DNA of 21,109 nucleotides from JANLHG01 sp964359745 (GCA_964359745.1 CAYHTR010000006.1:1-21109), one strand, 5' to 3'; counted from the first letter of the stretch, positions 1-7,893 are shown. The notes: generated by a model not told the origin, from the sequence alone. Made by a program: numbers and translations.

Positions 1-1777
1 TAGCATCAAGAGCTTTTCTGTGATCAATCAGAATTTTATGTGCCTTGTCGTGCGCTTCAGTCATAATTTTTGAAACTTCGGAATCAATTTCTGCACTAAC
101 TCTTTCCGAATATCCATTATCTTCAACTCCCCTGCCAAAAAGTGTTCGTCCACCAGCACCCTCAAGTGCAATTGGTCCCATTTTTTCCGACATTCCATAT
201 TTTGTAACCATATCTCGCGCAAGCGCAGTGGCAACCTGTAAATCATTTGATGGTCCTGTAGTCAAATCTCCAAAAATTAATTTTTCCGCAACATATCCAC
301 CAAGAGACATTGAAATATCGTCCAAAAACTCTCTCCGTGATTGTAATTTTCGGTCTTCAAGTGGAAGTTTAAGGGTGTATCCCGCCGCTCGCCCTCGTGA
401 AATAATCGAAATCTTGTGAACCGGGTCGGCATACGGAAGTACTGATGCAACAAGTGCATGTCCCGCTTCATGATAAGCAGTAATTTCCTTTTCTTTTTTA
501 GATAAAATATGGCTTTTTCTTTCCGGACCAAGCATCACTTTTTCAATTGAACGAATTAAATCAAATTGTGAAATTTTAGTCCGATTTTCTCTAGCTGCTA
601 AAATAGCTCCTTCATTCATAAGCGAATACAAATCGGCTCCAGAAAATCCAGGGGTTCTTTCAGCAATCACCACAAGATTTACATCTTCACCAAATGGTTT
701 TTCTTTTGAATGAATTCTCAAAATATCTTCTCTATCACCCCTATCTGGTAAATCAATAGTCACTCGCCTATCAAACCTGCCCGGCCTGAGCAAGGCTGGA
801 TCAAGAACATCTGGTCTATTAGTTGCCGCCATAACAATCACCTTTTCATTTGGTTCAAAACCGTCCATTTCAACAAGAATCTGATTAAGGGTTTGCTCGC
901 GTTCATCATTTCCTCCACCCATTCCCGTTCCACGAACTCTACCAACTGCGTCAATTTCATCAACGAAAATAATAGCTGGTGCCGCTTGTTTGGCAAGTTT
1001 GAAAAGATCTCTCACTCGAGATGCTCCAACTCCCACGAACATTTCCACAAATTCCGAACCAGAAATGGAAAAGAAAGAAACACCTGCTTCACCAGCTACA
1101 GCTCTAGCAAGTAATGTTTTTCCTGTGCCCGGCGCGCCCATTAAAATAATTCCTTTTGGAATTCTGGCGCCAATATCCAGAAACTTTTTAGGATTTTTTA
1201 AAAAATCAACAATTTCAGCAAGTTCCTGTTTCGCCTCCTTTGCGCCAGCAACGTCTTTGAATGTCACTCTCTGTTTCTTATCATCAGGTAATGTAATGCG
1301 AGCTTTTGATTGACCAAATGTAAAAGCTTGCATACCGGCACCTTTAACCTGTCTTGTGATAAACCAGAAAAATAAAAAAATAAAGATAATAGGAACCAAA
1401 AACGGTGCCAGATTTGTCAACCAATATAAAAATCCGCTTTGTCCTTGAATATCAATTTTTACTAAACTTAATTTTTCCACCGACACACCATAATTCACTA
1501 GCGTTTCCGTAAGAGCTGTCGTTTCCTCTTTTTTTGATTTTTTTATAGTTTTGTCAGCATAAGTTACAGTCAAATCATCACCAGAAACAGTAATCCCGGA
1601 CACAACGCTTTTCCCAATATCTTGAGCTAATTCAGAAAGAGGAATAACAACTTCTTTTGATTGATTATCGGCAACAGCCGAATATAATGCGCTTATAATA
1701 ACGAAAATAAAGACTGCACTGATAGCGGTATTCAGAAAATTTCTCTTTGGTGATATAGATTTCTTTTTTTTACTCAT
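1..1777 (-). CDS. ftsH: ATP-dependent zinc metalloprotease FtsH (3' end outside window)
   Basis: Membrane-bound AAA+ protease that unfolds and degrades misfolded membrane proteins and short-lived regulators. The reading frame is open from an ATG at 1777 to the first base of the window, giving about 592 residues; family members are about 610-650, so only the C-terminal tail is missing. Order seen: a first membrane segment near residues 13-35, an extracytoplasmic region, a second membrane segment near 115-140 (rich in F/I/L), Walker A GAPGTGKT at 214-221, a Walker B hhhhDEID and the SRH arginines (RPDVLDPALLRPGRFDRR), then the zinc site HEAGH at 436-440. All catalytic motifs are intact. It is divergent from smpB with only 26 bases between the start codons; see the overlapping -10 elements. 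Confidence 0.97.
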   Translation of the reverse strand, partial: MSKKKKSISPKRNFLNTAISAVFIFVIISALYSAVADNQSKEVVIPLSELAQDIGKSVVSGITVSGDDLTVTYADKTIKKSKKEETTALTETLVNYGVSVEKLSLVKIDIQGQSGFLYWLTNLAPFLVPIIFIFLFFWFITRQVKGAGMQAFTFGQSKARITLPDDKKQRVTFKDVAGAKEAKQELAEIVDFLKNPKKFLDIGARIPKGIILMGAPGTGKTLLARAVAGEAGVSFFSISGSEFVEMFVGVGASRVRDLFKLAKQAAPAIIFVDEIDAVGRVRGTGMGGGNDEREQTLNQILVEMDGFEPNEKVIVMAATNRPDVLDPALLRPGRFDRRVTIDLPDRGDREDILRIHSKEKPFGEDVNLVVIAERTPGFSGADLYSLMNEGAILAARENRTKISQFDLIRSIEKVMLGPERKSHILSKKEKEITAYHEAGHALVASVLPYADPVHKISIISRGRAAGYTLKLPLEDRKLQSRREFLDDISMSLGGYVAEKLIFGDLTTGPSNDLQVATALARDMVTKYGMSEKMGPIALEGAGGRTLFGRGVEDNGYSERVSAEIDSEVSKIMTEAHDKAHKILIDHRKALDA

Positions 1778-1786
1778 ATCGCTCTT

Positions 1787-1792
1787 ATGATA
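1787..1792 (-). promoter_or_regulatory. -10 element of ftsH
   Basis: TATCAT on the minus strand, followed by nine bases and the ftsH ATG. There is no room for a long leader or Shine-Dalgarno. It overlaps the smpB -10 on the other strand, so the two promoters cannot easily be occupied at the same time (inference). Confidence 0.45.
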
Positions 1793-1796
1793 CTAT
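1788..1796 (+). promoter_or_regulatory. extended -10 element of smpB
   Basis: TGATACTAT matches an extended -10 (TGn plus hexamer). Seven bases separate it from the smpB ATG at 1804, which predicts a leaderless or nearly leaderless transcript. No convincing -35; that region is ftsH coding sequence. Confidence 0.45.
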
Positions 1797-1803
1797 TTAA
1801 TGT

Positions 1804-2250
1804 ATGGAAATGCTAATACAAAATAAAAAGGTTTTTTTGAACTATGAAATAACTGAAAAATTCGTAGCTGGTATTGAGTTGTTAGGTTTTGAAGTAAAAT
1901 CGTTAAAAAATAAATTGGGTTCGCTGGACGGCTCACATATTACCATTCGCGGAGGCGAAGCATATCTTATTGCCTCGCATATCCCTGCTTATCAGCCAGC
2001 AAATACTCCTAAAAACTACGACCCGCACCGTCATCGACGATTATTACTTACAAAAAAAGAGATTGATGCTCTTGCCGATGTTGAAAGTGCAAAAGGTTTG
2101 ACAATTGTGCCAATTTCAGTGTATAATGCAAAAGGTAGGATAAAGATAGAAATTGGCGTCGCTAAAGGTAAAAAGAAATATGACAAGCGACAGGATTTGA
2201 AGAAAAAGACAGTCGATAGAGAAATTAGAAGGGAGTTTAGCGATCGTTGA
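1804..2250 (+). CDS. smpB: SsrA-binding protein SmpB
   Basis: Small RNA-binding protein that delivers tmRNA to stalled ribosomes and occupies the decoding centre. The 148-residue product fits the family length (about 145-160). N-terminal NKKVFLNYEITEKFVAG and GFEVKSLKNKLGSL match the beta-barrel core; the basic C-terminal tail (KGKKKYDKRQDLKKK then RREFSDR) is the part that enters the mRNA channel. ATG 1804 is used; a second ATG at 1810 is possible and would remove two residues. It lies 12 bases upstream of the tmRNA gene, its functional partner, and the two may share a transcript. Confidence 0.96.
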   Translation: MEMLIQNKKVFLNYEITEKFVAGIELLGFEVKSLKNKLGSLDGSHITIRGGEAYLIASHIPAYQPANTPKNYDPHRHRRLLLTKKEIDALADVESAKGLTIVPISVYNAKGRIKIEIGVAKGKKKYDKRQDLKKKTVDREIRREFSDR

Positions 2251-2262
2251 TAATTTTAATAT

Positions 2263-2650
2263 GGGGGTGATCGGCATAGACAGTTGATTCACTTTCTTAT
2301 GTGCAAAGTGGAGCAGTATGAACTCCTAAATCTCATGCAAACTTCTAAGTGCAAAAACCTTAGGAAAAGCTGTCGTTTCTCCATTTTATGGAGCTAACGA
2401 TTTCGCTTTCGTTTACGCTAACGCCTAAACGACATCGTCTCGCTCGACATCTGATAGAGCGAAGTGCGGTGTAATATTTCAGAATAGAAATTATGTGTTC
2501 TCTTCATAATTTTGAAACTTACGAGAATCGTTATGTTAGGGTTTTTGGTTATTCCTTACCTAGTATAATTAAATATAAAATAACCTAAACTTTGTAGATT
2601 CATTTGATCGTATCAATTGCACGGCGGTTCGATTCCGCCCACTTCCACCA
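2263..2650 (+). ncRNA. ssrA: transfer-messenger RNA (tmRNA)
   Basis: Rescues stalled ribosomes by acting as tRNA and as a short mRNA. The ends define it: acceptor strand GGGGGTG at 2263-2269 pairs with CACTTCC at 2640-2646 (7 bp, two G-U), followed by A and an encoded CCA at 2648-2650. T-stem GGCGG/CCGCC (2623-2627/2635-2639) encloses TTCGATT. A TTGAT...ATCAA helix connects both halves. The tag frame ends at TAA 2426-2428; if the resume codon is GCT 2393 the tag is ANDFAFVYANA (GGA at 2390 would add a leading G). A CGTTTA/TAAACG stem (2410-2415/2426-2431) holds the stop codon, as helix 5 does in known tmRNAs. The resume codon is inferred, not proven. The gene is of one-piece type. Confidence 0.93.
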
Positions 2651-3364
2651 AAATAAAACACTGAATAATTTTATAAATCCTTTTACGGCATCTTTGGCGC
2701 GGATTTTTTTGCCGTCCTTAAATGAGCGGGGATTATAGGAAATAGGAACTTCGGCAATTTTAGTACCGGACTTTAAAAGTTTTGCTGTAATTTCCATTTC
2801 TATTTCAAAGCCATTACTTTGTAAATTTAAAGATTGTAATTTGTTGGTGCGAATTAATTTGTAACATGTGTAGACATCGGTAAGTCTTGTTCTAAAAAAA
2901 ATATTAACAAGTTTTGTCAAAAACCATGCACCTAAAATATAATGCGAATAACCTCTGCCAGTGTGTGAGAGATTTCGTGAGCCATACACCGCACTTAATT
3001 GGGGATTTTGCTCTAGTTTGGAAATAAGTTTTGGAATTTCTTCAGGTGAATATTCAAGATCGGCATCTTGAACAATAATTAATTCTCCTTGTGCGCGGGC
3101 TATGCCCGCGCACACCGCATTCCCCTTTCCTAAATTTTTTTCGTGCTCTAAATATTTTATTTTATTTAAATAAGGGGTAATAATTTTTTTAGTATCATCA
3201 GTCGAGCCATCATTGATTACAATAATTTCAACCTGCCCGACTGCGTCATTCAGGCGGGTTTCATAATTTGAGATATTTAAAGCAAACAATCGCTGAAGTA
3301 CTAATTCAATAGTTTTTGCCTCATTAAATACCGGTACAATTATTGAAAGAAGTTTTTTAGGCAT
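2600..3364 (-). CDS. family 2 glycosyltransferase, polyprenyl-phosphate mannosyl/glucosyl synthase-like (DPM1-like)
   Basis: Transfers a sugar from a nucleotide donor to a polyprenyl phosphate at the inner face of the membrane, making donors for GT-C enzymes. Seen: LLSIIVPVFNEAKTI at the N-terminus, INDGSTDDT, KNLGKGNAV and QDADLEYSPEEIPKL (DxD metal site), all typical of the DPM1 branch of GT2. I place the start at ATG 3364 (MPKKLL); an ATG at 3391 is in frame but would add nine untypical residues. It overlaps the upstream gene by 8 bases (ending 3357), so they are probably translationally coupled. Oddities: an extra stretch around RLNDAVGQ is encoded by a GC-rich palindromic segment (3231-3259), and the last 16 codons plus stop lie antisense to the tmRNA 3' end. 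The exact sugar cannot be read from the sequence. Confidence 0.85.
   Translation of the reverse strand: MPKKLLSIIVPVFNEAKTIELVLQRLFALNISNYETRLNDAVGQVEIIVINDGSTDDTKKIITPYLNKIKYLEHEKNLGKGNAVCAGIARAQGELIIVQDADLEYSPEEIPKLISKLEQNPQLSAVYGSRNLSHTGRGYSHYILGAWFLTKLVNIFFRTRLTDVYTCYKLIRTNKLQSLNLQSNGFEIEMEITAKLLKSGTKIAEVPISYNPRSFKDGKKIRAKDAVKGFIKLFSVLFWWKWAESNRRAIDTIK
3091..3113. repeat. perfect GC-rich hairpin inside the glycosyltransferase gene
   Basis: Arms GTGCGCGGGC (3091-3100) and GCCCGCGCAC (3104-3113) around TAT: ten perfect pairs in otherwise AT-rich DNA. It encodes part of NAVCAGIARAQG without changing the length expected for this conserved segment. Confidence 0.7.
3231..3259. repeat. GC-rich palindromic mini-insertion in coding sequence
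   Basis: Arms ACCTGCC and GGCGGGT (one mismatch) around a 15-base centre. It encodes the extra RLNDAVGQ residues between the N-terminal helix and the EIIVINDGS strand of the GT2 fold. Related GC-rich palindromic DNA with CCTGC/GCAGG or CCCG/CGGG arms occurs at 5779-5800 and 15350-15363. Confidence 0.45.
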
Positions 3365-4865
3365 GAGTAAAAATATTTTTTGGCAATTCAAATTTTTTAA
3401 TTATTGGGTCATTTTCCGACGTTCGTCTTAAGAATATTAATACTCGACTATCAACAAATACCGGTGCCCAATCGGGATCTTTTGTGCGAGCTAGAAGAAA
3501 TGCTTGTCCCCACGGTGTAGCATCATGATACGAAAATACTATGGAATTAAATTTATATTGTGCAAGCATTTTTTGCCAAACTCCACTATTTTCTTGCATC
3601 GGAATATACATATCTTGAAAAAATGAAACAGGATATGCTTCCGGACGATTATCTACAAAAACTTTTTCTCTAGGATAAAGATAAAGAATAAGATAACCGC
3701 CTATATCATAATTATTAAAAATGGGACCTTTAATATTTTGTTCAATTAAAAATTGAACTGAAGCGTCATTGTTTTCTTCTAGTCTAAAACCAAATGAATG
3801 CCAATATGGAAAATATTGTGGAATTGTAAATAAAATAGAAACTAATAATCCAAAACCCGCCAACATAACAGTAATACGCAAAAGGATTTCATTTTCACGC
3901 AAACTAGGTAAGATTACTCGGAAATTAGCACAAATAATCGGAATTGAAAATAAACTAAATAATGCAAGATTACGAATAGCAAACCAACCCATAATACTTA
4001 AACCGCAAGCTATAAAAAAATTAGAAAGTCGCACCGCTCTAGGTTCTTTCCAAAAAGCCCAAATAAATGAAACAACAAGTATCGAAAACACAATTTTGAA
4101 AATAATAAAAGATGGATCGCTCATAATTTTTTCCATAAACAATACAGATTGATTTTCAGCTAGGCGATAACCATAATTATTAAATATATTTACCGCCGCA
4201 GTAAATGCGTGTACACCAAATGGATTAATAAGCATAGCTATAAATGTCACTATAAAAATCTTAAGTAATCCAAAAAATTCTTTTCTTCGTACAAGTAAAT
4301 TTTCAAGCAAAAAAGCACCAATAATAAGTAGTCCCAAAATAAAATAAATATGTGTATTTACCCAAAAAATGCCAATAATTGGCAATAGCCATAATTTACG
4401 AGGATAATGACTCAAAATTAAGAAAAATAATCCAGCAAAAAGATAACTTATAACTTCTGGTCTTATTTCTGTTCGTTCCGCCAAAAGCCAAATAGTTCCA
4501 AGTGTCACTAATCCAGTTATTCCCCAACCAGCATAAGATTTTCCGTGCCACAAAAACACAAAAAGTGTCGCAAAACTCATAAGTATAAAAAACAAATGCA
4601 CACCAATAAAACCAAATAATTTCCAAATTAAAAATAAAATGAGTCCACTTCCCCAGTGATGATTTACAACTGCAAAATCCGCGTTTGTGTACGAATAAAA
4701 GTTGGTCGACAGCACTGCACTATTTTCAAAAATAACCTTTCCATTTTCAATATGTCTCCCTAAATCAGCCGTTACGAGATCTATCGGATGCGCCAAAAAA
4801 AATCCATATAATCCAAAAAGTAACACCAAAAGAATAGCTACCAGCAAATTTTTACTTCCATTCAT
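3357..4865 (-). CDS. polytopic membrane protein, GT-C glycosyltransferase-like
   Basis: A 502-residue protein with about ten or more hydrophobic segments from residue 8 onward and a hydrophilic C-terminal part after about residue 355. After the first membrane segment it has TADLGRHIENG (31-42), an acidic loop in the position where GT-C transferases carry their catalytic Asp, then VVNHHWGSG. A conserved-looking block NNYDIGGYLILYLYPREKVFVDNRPEA lies at 384-410. This architecture suits an integral-membrane transferase using lipid-linked sugars, but I do not recognise a characterised family member. It is first in a two-gene unit with the DPM1-like GT2, which could supply its donor. Start ATG 4865 is supported by an extended -10 six bases upstream. 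Confidence 0.7.
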   Translation of the reverse strand: MNGSKNLLVAILLVLLFGLYGFFLAHPIDLVTADLGRHIENGKVIFENSAVLSTNFYSYTNADFAVVNHHWGSGLILFLIWKLFGFIGVHLFFILMSFATLFVFLWHGKSYAGWGITGLVTLGTIWLLAERTEIRPEVISYLFAGLFFLILSHYPRKLWLLPIIGIFWVNTHIYFILGLLIIGAFLLENLLVRRKEFFGLLKIFIVTFIAMLINPFGVHAFTAAVNIFNNYGYRLAENQSVLFMEKIMSDPSFIIFKIVFSILVVSFIWAFWKEPRAVRLSNFFIACGLSIMGWFAIRNLALFSLFSIPIICANFRVILPSLRENEILLRITVMLAGFGLLVSILFTIPQYFPYWHSFGFRLEENNDASVQFLIEQNIKGPIFNNYDIGGYLILYLYPREKVFVDNRPEAYPVSFFQDMYIPMQENSGVWQKMLAQYKFNSIVFSYHDATPWGQAFLLARTKDPDWAPVFVDSRVLIFLRRTSENDPIIKKFELPKNIFTHA

Positions 4866-4871
4866 AAAACA

Positions 4872-4880
4872 ATTGTAGCA
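4872..4880 (-). promoter_or_regulatory. extended -10 element of the GT-C-like gene
   Basis: TGCTACAAT on the minus strand, six bases before ATG 4865. Predicts a transcript starting at or next to the start codon. Overlaps the opposite promoter. Confidence 0.5.
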
Positions 4881-4884
4881 TAAT
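4879..4884 (+). promoter_or_regulatory. -10 element of the PMT gene
   Basis: CATAAT six bases before ATG 4891. First base deviates from consensus. The 25-base intergenic region holds this and the opposing promoter, sharing bases 4879-4880. Confidence 0.4.
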
Positions 4885-4890
4885 GATTAT

Positions 4891-6204
4891 ATGAGAGATA
4901 AATATATTTATCCTGTAATACTTGCAATATTAAGTTTTTTTACTCATTTTTCTTTTTTGAATTTTCCGAATCAAGTGGTTTTTGACGAGACACATTACGG
5001 TAAATTTGTTTCTAATTATCTTAATCATTCTTATTTTTTTGACATTCATCCCCCATTTTCAAAATTACTTGCTACTTTATCGGCATATTGGGGGCATTTC
5101 AGTTCCAATTTCGATTTTACTTCAATCGGCGAAACATTTACCGATCCCAATTTTATATACTTAAGAATTATTCCGGCTATTGCTGGATTTTTATTGCCTC
5201 TTGTTATATATTTTTTAGCAAAACAATTAAATATTTCAACAATCGGTTCATTTTTTACTGGGGCAGTTGTTATTTTTGAAAATTCTCTTCTTGTTCAATC
5301 AAAATTTTTGTTGATTGACGGTATACTTTTATTTTTTGGATTTTCTACTATTCTTTTTTATTTGCTTTATAGAAACAAAAAAAATATACGGTGGCTTGTT
5401 TTATCGGCATTTTTTTTAGGCGCAACAATATCAACAAAATGGACCGGTATTTCTTTTTTAGCAATATGTCTTTTAATTGAAACGATATCACTAATACGCG
5501 AGAAAAAACTTGCTAGATTAAAAAATTTTGCAATCCTTTTATTTATTCCAATTCTATTTTATATAGGAACATTTGCTATTCACTTCAGTATTCTTACAAA
5601 ATCAGGCGAAGGTAATGCATTTATGAGTCAAAACTTTAAACAGAAAGGATTCGCAGAAAAATTCATTGAATTAAATGTGGTTATGTTAAATGAGAGTCAA
5701 AATCTCACAACAAGTCATCCATACACCAGTAAGTGGTACACTTGGCCATTAATGACTCGTCCCATTTTTTATTGGGAAGACCCGTCGATGCGGGCAGGCG
5801 AAAATCAAAGAATTTATTCAATAGGCAATCCTTTGGTTTATTGGTTGGGATTATTAGCTATTTTAACTCTTTTTATTCATACAATTTTTCGTACTAAATT
5901 TTTTATAAGAAAAAGACACGCTATTATGTTTATTCTTTTCGGCTACTGTATAAACTTTTTTCCTTATATGTTTTTGACCAGAATAACTTTTATATATTAT
6001 TATCTGGCGTCCCTTGTTTTTACAATTTTAGCAATGTCGTCAATTATTGACTCAATAGAAAATAAAAAAATAAAAAACAGTTGCTATATTATTTTTCTTT
6101 CTATTTTCATAATAACTTTTTTATATTTTTCTCCTCTGACTTACGGTTTTTCTTTATCTGCACAATCACAAATCAATCATATATGGTTTTCTACTTGGAG
6201 ATAA
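4891..6204 (+). CDS. dolichyl/polyprenyl-phosphate-mannose protein O-mannosyltransferase (PMT, GT39)
   Basis: Membrane transferase that moves mannose from a polyprenyl phosphate carrier to Ser/Thr of exported proteins on the outer side of the membrane. Seen: FDETHYGKF at 31-39 (the Asp-Glu pair D32-E33 of PMTs), YFFDIHPPFSKLL (48-60), KWTGISF, SHPYTSKWYTWPLM and IYSIGNPLVYW, in the order known for the family, with about ten hydrophobic segments over 437 residues (somewhat shorter than actinobacterial PMTs of about 500). An untypical EDPSMRAGEN stretch just before the IYSIGNP motif is encoded by a GC-rich palindromic segment (5779-5800). Divergent from the DPM1-like/GT-C unit that could supply its lipid-linked donor. 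Has its own -10. Confidence 0.88.
   Translation: MRDKYIYPVILAILSFFTHFSFLNFPNQVVFDETHYGKFVSNYLNHSYFFDIHPPFSKLLATLSAYWGHFSSNFDFTSIGETFTDPNFIYLRIIPAIAGFLLPLVIYFLAKQLNISTIGSFFTGAVVIFENSLLVQSKFLLIDGILLFFGFSTILFYLLYRNKKNIRWLVLSAFFLGATISTKWTGISFLAICLLIETISLIREKKLARLKNFAILLFIPILFYIGTFAIHFSILTKSGEGNAFMSQNFKQKGFAEKFIELNVVMLNESQNLTTSHPYTSKWYTWPLMTRPIFYWEDPSMRAGENQRIYSIGNPLVYWLGLLAILTLFIHTIFRTKFFIRKRHAIMFILFGYCINFFPYMFLTRITFIYYYLASLVFTILAMSSIIDSIENKKIKNSCYIIFLSIFIITFLYFSPLTYGFSLSAQSQINHIWFSTWR
5779..5800. repeat. GC-rich palindromic mini-insertion in the PMT gene
   Basis: Arms CCCG and CGGG (5781-5784/5791-5794), followed by CAGGCG. It encodes extra residues DPSMRAG between conserved PMT motifs. Read on the minus strand it begins CGCCTGCCCG, close to the CCTGCCCG that starts the 3231-3259 element. 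Confidence 0.4.
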
Positions 6205-6210
6205 TCGGGT

Positions 6211-6216
6211 TATACT
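6211..6216 (+). promoter_or_regulatory. -10 element of the phospholipase D-like gene
   Basis: TATACT with eight bases to ATG 6225; no Shine-Dalgarno between. Predicted leaderless start. Confidence 0.5.
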
Positions 6217-6224
6217 AATCCAAT

Positions 6225-7298
6225 ATGAATGAAACATTGTGGCATTTTTATTTGAATTCAGTTGAGGCGTGGGATGCAATGCTTAACGCTTGCAAAGAAG
6301 CAAAAACATCAATTGACCTTGAGCAATTTATTTTAGGTACTGACGAAATAGGTAATAAATTTCTTGACATATGTCGTGAAAAAGTCAAAGTTGGTGTACG
6401 AGTAAGAATTCTTTGTGACACCGCCGGCAGTTTTGGATTTTACAACTCAAACATTCCTAAAAAATTACGTGAAGATGGTGTGCATATTGCTTTTTTTAAT
6501 ACTATTCTTCCGTGGGGAAAACATAATCACACTTCATGGTTTTTTCGTGACCACAGAAAACTGCTTATTATTGATAAAATAAAAGCCTTCACTGGCGGTG
6601 TTTGCATTAGTGAAGAAATGAAAAATTGGAGAGATACTCATGTAAGTATTGAAGGTGATATTGTACAACAAATGAGTCGCTCTTTTAGCGATATGTGGAA
6701 AAGAGCGTTTAAAAATAGAGTAAAAAGCGAAAATTCTTTTCCGTCGACAAAAACAGGTTTTAATTACATTACAAATGCCCCATTGCCGAAACAACGATTT
6801 CTTTATCATAATTTTATTGATGCTATTAGAAATGCCACTAAATATATTTATTTAACAACACCTTATTTTGTGCCAGACCAAAGATTTACTAGAGTCTTAA
6901 AACTTGCCTCCAGACGCGGTGTAGATGTCAGGGTGATTTTACCATACGACTGTGATGAAAGACTTGTCCACTATGCCGCTCAATCATATTTTACAAAAAT
7001 GTTAAAAGCTGGAGTAAAAATATATCGCTACAAAAACACAATGATCCATTCCAAAACCGCTGTTATTGATGATGAATGGGCAACGGTCGGAAGTTTTAAT
7101 CTTGATAGTTTGAGCTTTCTTTATAATTTTGAAGGTAATATAATATCTACTAATAAAGAATTTTCATTAGAACTAAAGGATCATTTTATGGAAGATATTA
7201 AAAAATCAGAAGAGTTAACTCTTATCGAATGGGAAAAAAGATTTTTTGTTGAAAAATTATTAGAAGCATTAATCAAACCAATAAGAAATATACTATGA
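6225..7298 (+). CDS. phospholipase D-family protein, cardiolipin synthase-like
   Basis: Two HxKx4D active-site motifs are intact: H110-R-K112...D117 and H275-S-K277...D282, each followed by a Gly/Ser-rich segment (AFTGG and WATVGS FN), as in bacterial cardiolipin synthases that condense two phosphatidylglycerols. Unlike E. coli ClsA it has no N-terminal membrane helices, resembling the ClsB type; the 357 residues fit. The C-terminus has a short hydrophobic/basic helix that could touch the membrane. It overlaps the next gene by 4 bases (ATGA). Substrate is inferred from family; phosphatidyltransferase activity on other lipids is possible. Confidence 0.85.
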   Translation: MNETLWHFYLNSVEAWDAMLNACKEAKTSIDLEQFILGTDEIGNKFLDICREKVKVGVRVRILCDTAGSFGFYNSNIPKKLREDGVHIAFFNTILPWGKHNHTSWFFRDHRKLLIIDKIKAFTGGVCISEEMKNWRDTHVSIEGDIVQQMSRSFSDMWKRAFKNRVKSENSFPSTKTGFNYITNAPLPKQRFLYHNFIDAIRNATKYIYLTTPYFVPDQRFTRVLKLASRRGVDVRVILPYDCDERLVHYAAQSYFTKMLKAGVKIYRYKNTMIHSKTAVIDDEWATVGSFNLDSLSFLYNFEGNIISTNKEFSLELKDHFMEDIKKSEELTLIEWEKRFFVEKLLEALIKPIRNIL

Positions 7299-7855
7299 CC
7301 TCAATCGCCTCTCGCAAAAATCACATTTGGAAAGATCTTTATATTATTATATTGAGTATAATATGCACAATTATACTTGTAAAAACAGGCGCTATAAATA
7401 TGGTTGTGTACTCAACAGCAAATCTTGGAATACTTGGCATTTTTATCGTTGGAATTTTCTTCACTTCAATTTTCACAATCACGCCGGCTGGAGTTGTCTT
7501 GGCATCTCTCGCTCATTCCGAACCACTTCTTCAAGTGGCGGTTTTTGGCGCCATTGGAGCGGTCATCGGCGACCTTCTTATTTATCTTTATCTAAAAGAT
7601 ACTTTAGCGGCAGATATTCTATATGTAGTACATAAAAATCGCAATAAAGTTTTAAAGCAATTCTTTCATTTGCGAATTTGGCGATGGTTAACGCCACTTT
7701 TAGGAGCAATTGTTATCGCTTCGCCATTACCAGATGAACTTGGCTTAGCAATGATGGGACTTTCAAAAATGAAGACCTTTATTCTTATTCCTATTTCATT
7801 CACCTTCAATTTTATAGGAATTATCTTAGTTGCTTTAGCAATAGGACAATTCTAA
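7295..7855 (+). CDS. VTT/DedA-like small membrane protein
   Basis: A 186-residue protein with about four to five hydrophobic segments: near 20-37, 43-68, 78-98, 132-148 and 163-183. Between them are a re-entrant-like ITPAGVVLASL segment and PLPDELGLAMMGLSKMK, which resembles the acidic/proline motif of SNARE-associated (VTT/DedA) proteins, proposed lipid scramblases or transporters. The match is by eye and partial. Start ATG 7295 overlaps the stop of the phospholipase D gene (ATGA), so coupled translation and a shared role in membrane lipids are likely (inference). Confidence 0.55.
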   Translation: MTSIASRKNHIWKDLYIIILSIICTIILVKTGAINMVVYSTANLGILGIFIVGIFFTSIFTITPAGVVLASLAHSEPLLQVAVFGAIGAVIGDLLIYLYLKDTLAADILYVVHKNRNKVLKQFFHLRIWRWLTPLLGAIVIASPLPDELGLAMMGLSKMKTFILIPISFTFNFIGIILVALAIGQF

Positions 7856-7876
7856 TTTGCCTTAAATAGCTGACTA

Positions 7877-7885
7877 TGCTATAAA
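7877..7885 (+). promoter_or_regulatory. extended -10 element of infC
   Basis: TGCTATAAA followed by eight bases and the TTG start at 7894. Places the transcript start at or beside the start codon and fixes the choice of TTG, since an in-frame TAA lies at 7882-7884. Confidence 0.55.
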
Positions 7886-7893
7886 TAAAGCCA

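Noticed and set aside
3365..3391. Longer start of the GT2 gene at ATG 3391
   Set aside because: Homologues begin just before LLSIIVPVFNE; ATG 3364 with an 8-base overlap fits better.
7866..7882. ATAGC/GCTAT inverted repeat before infC as a terminator or operator
   Set aside because: Only five pairs, no T-run, and it overlaps the promoter; too weak to call.
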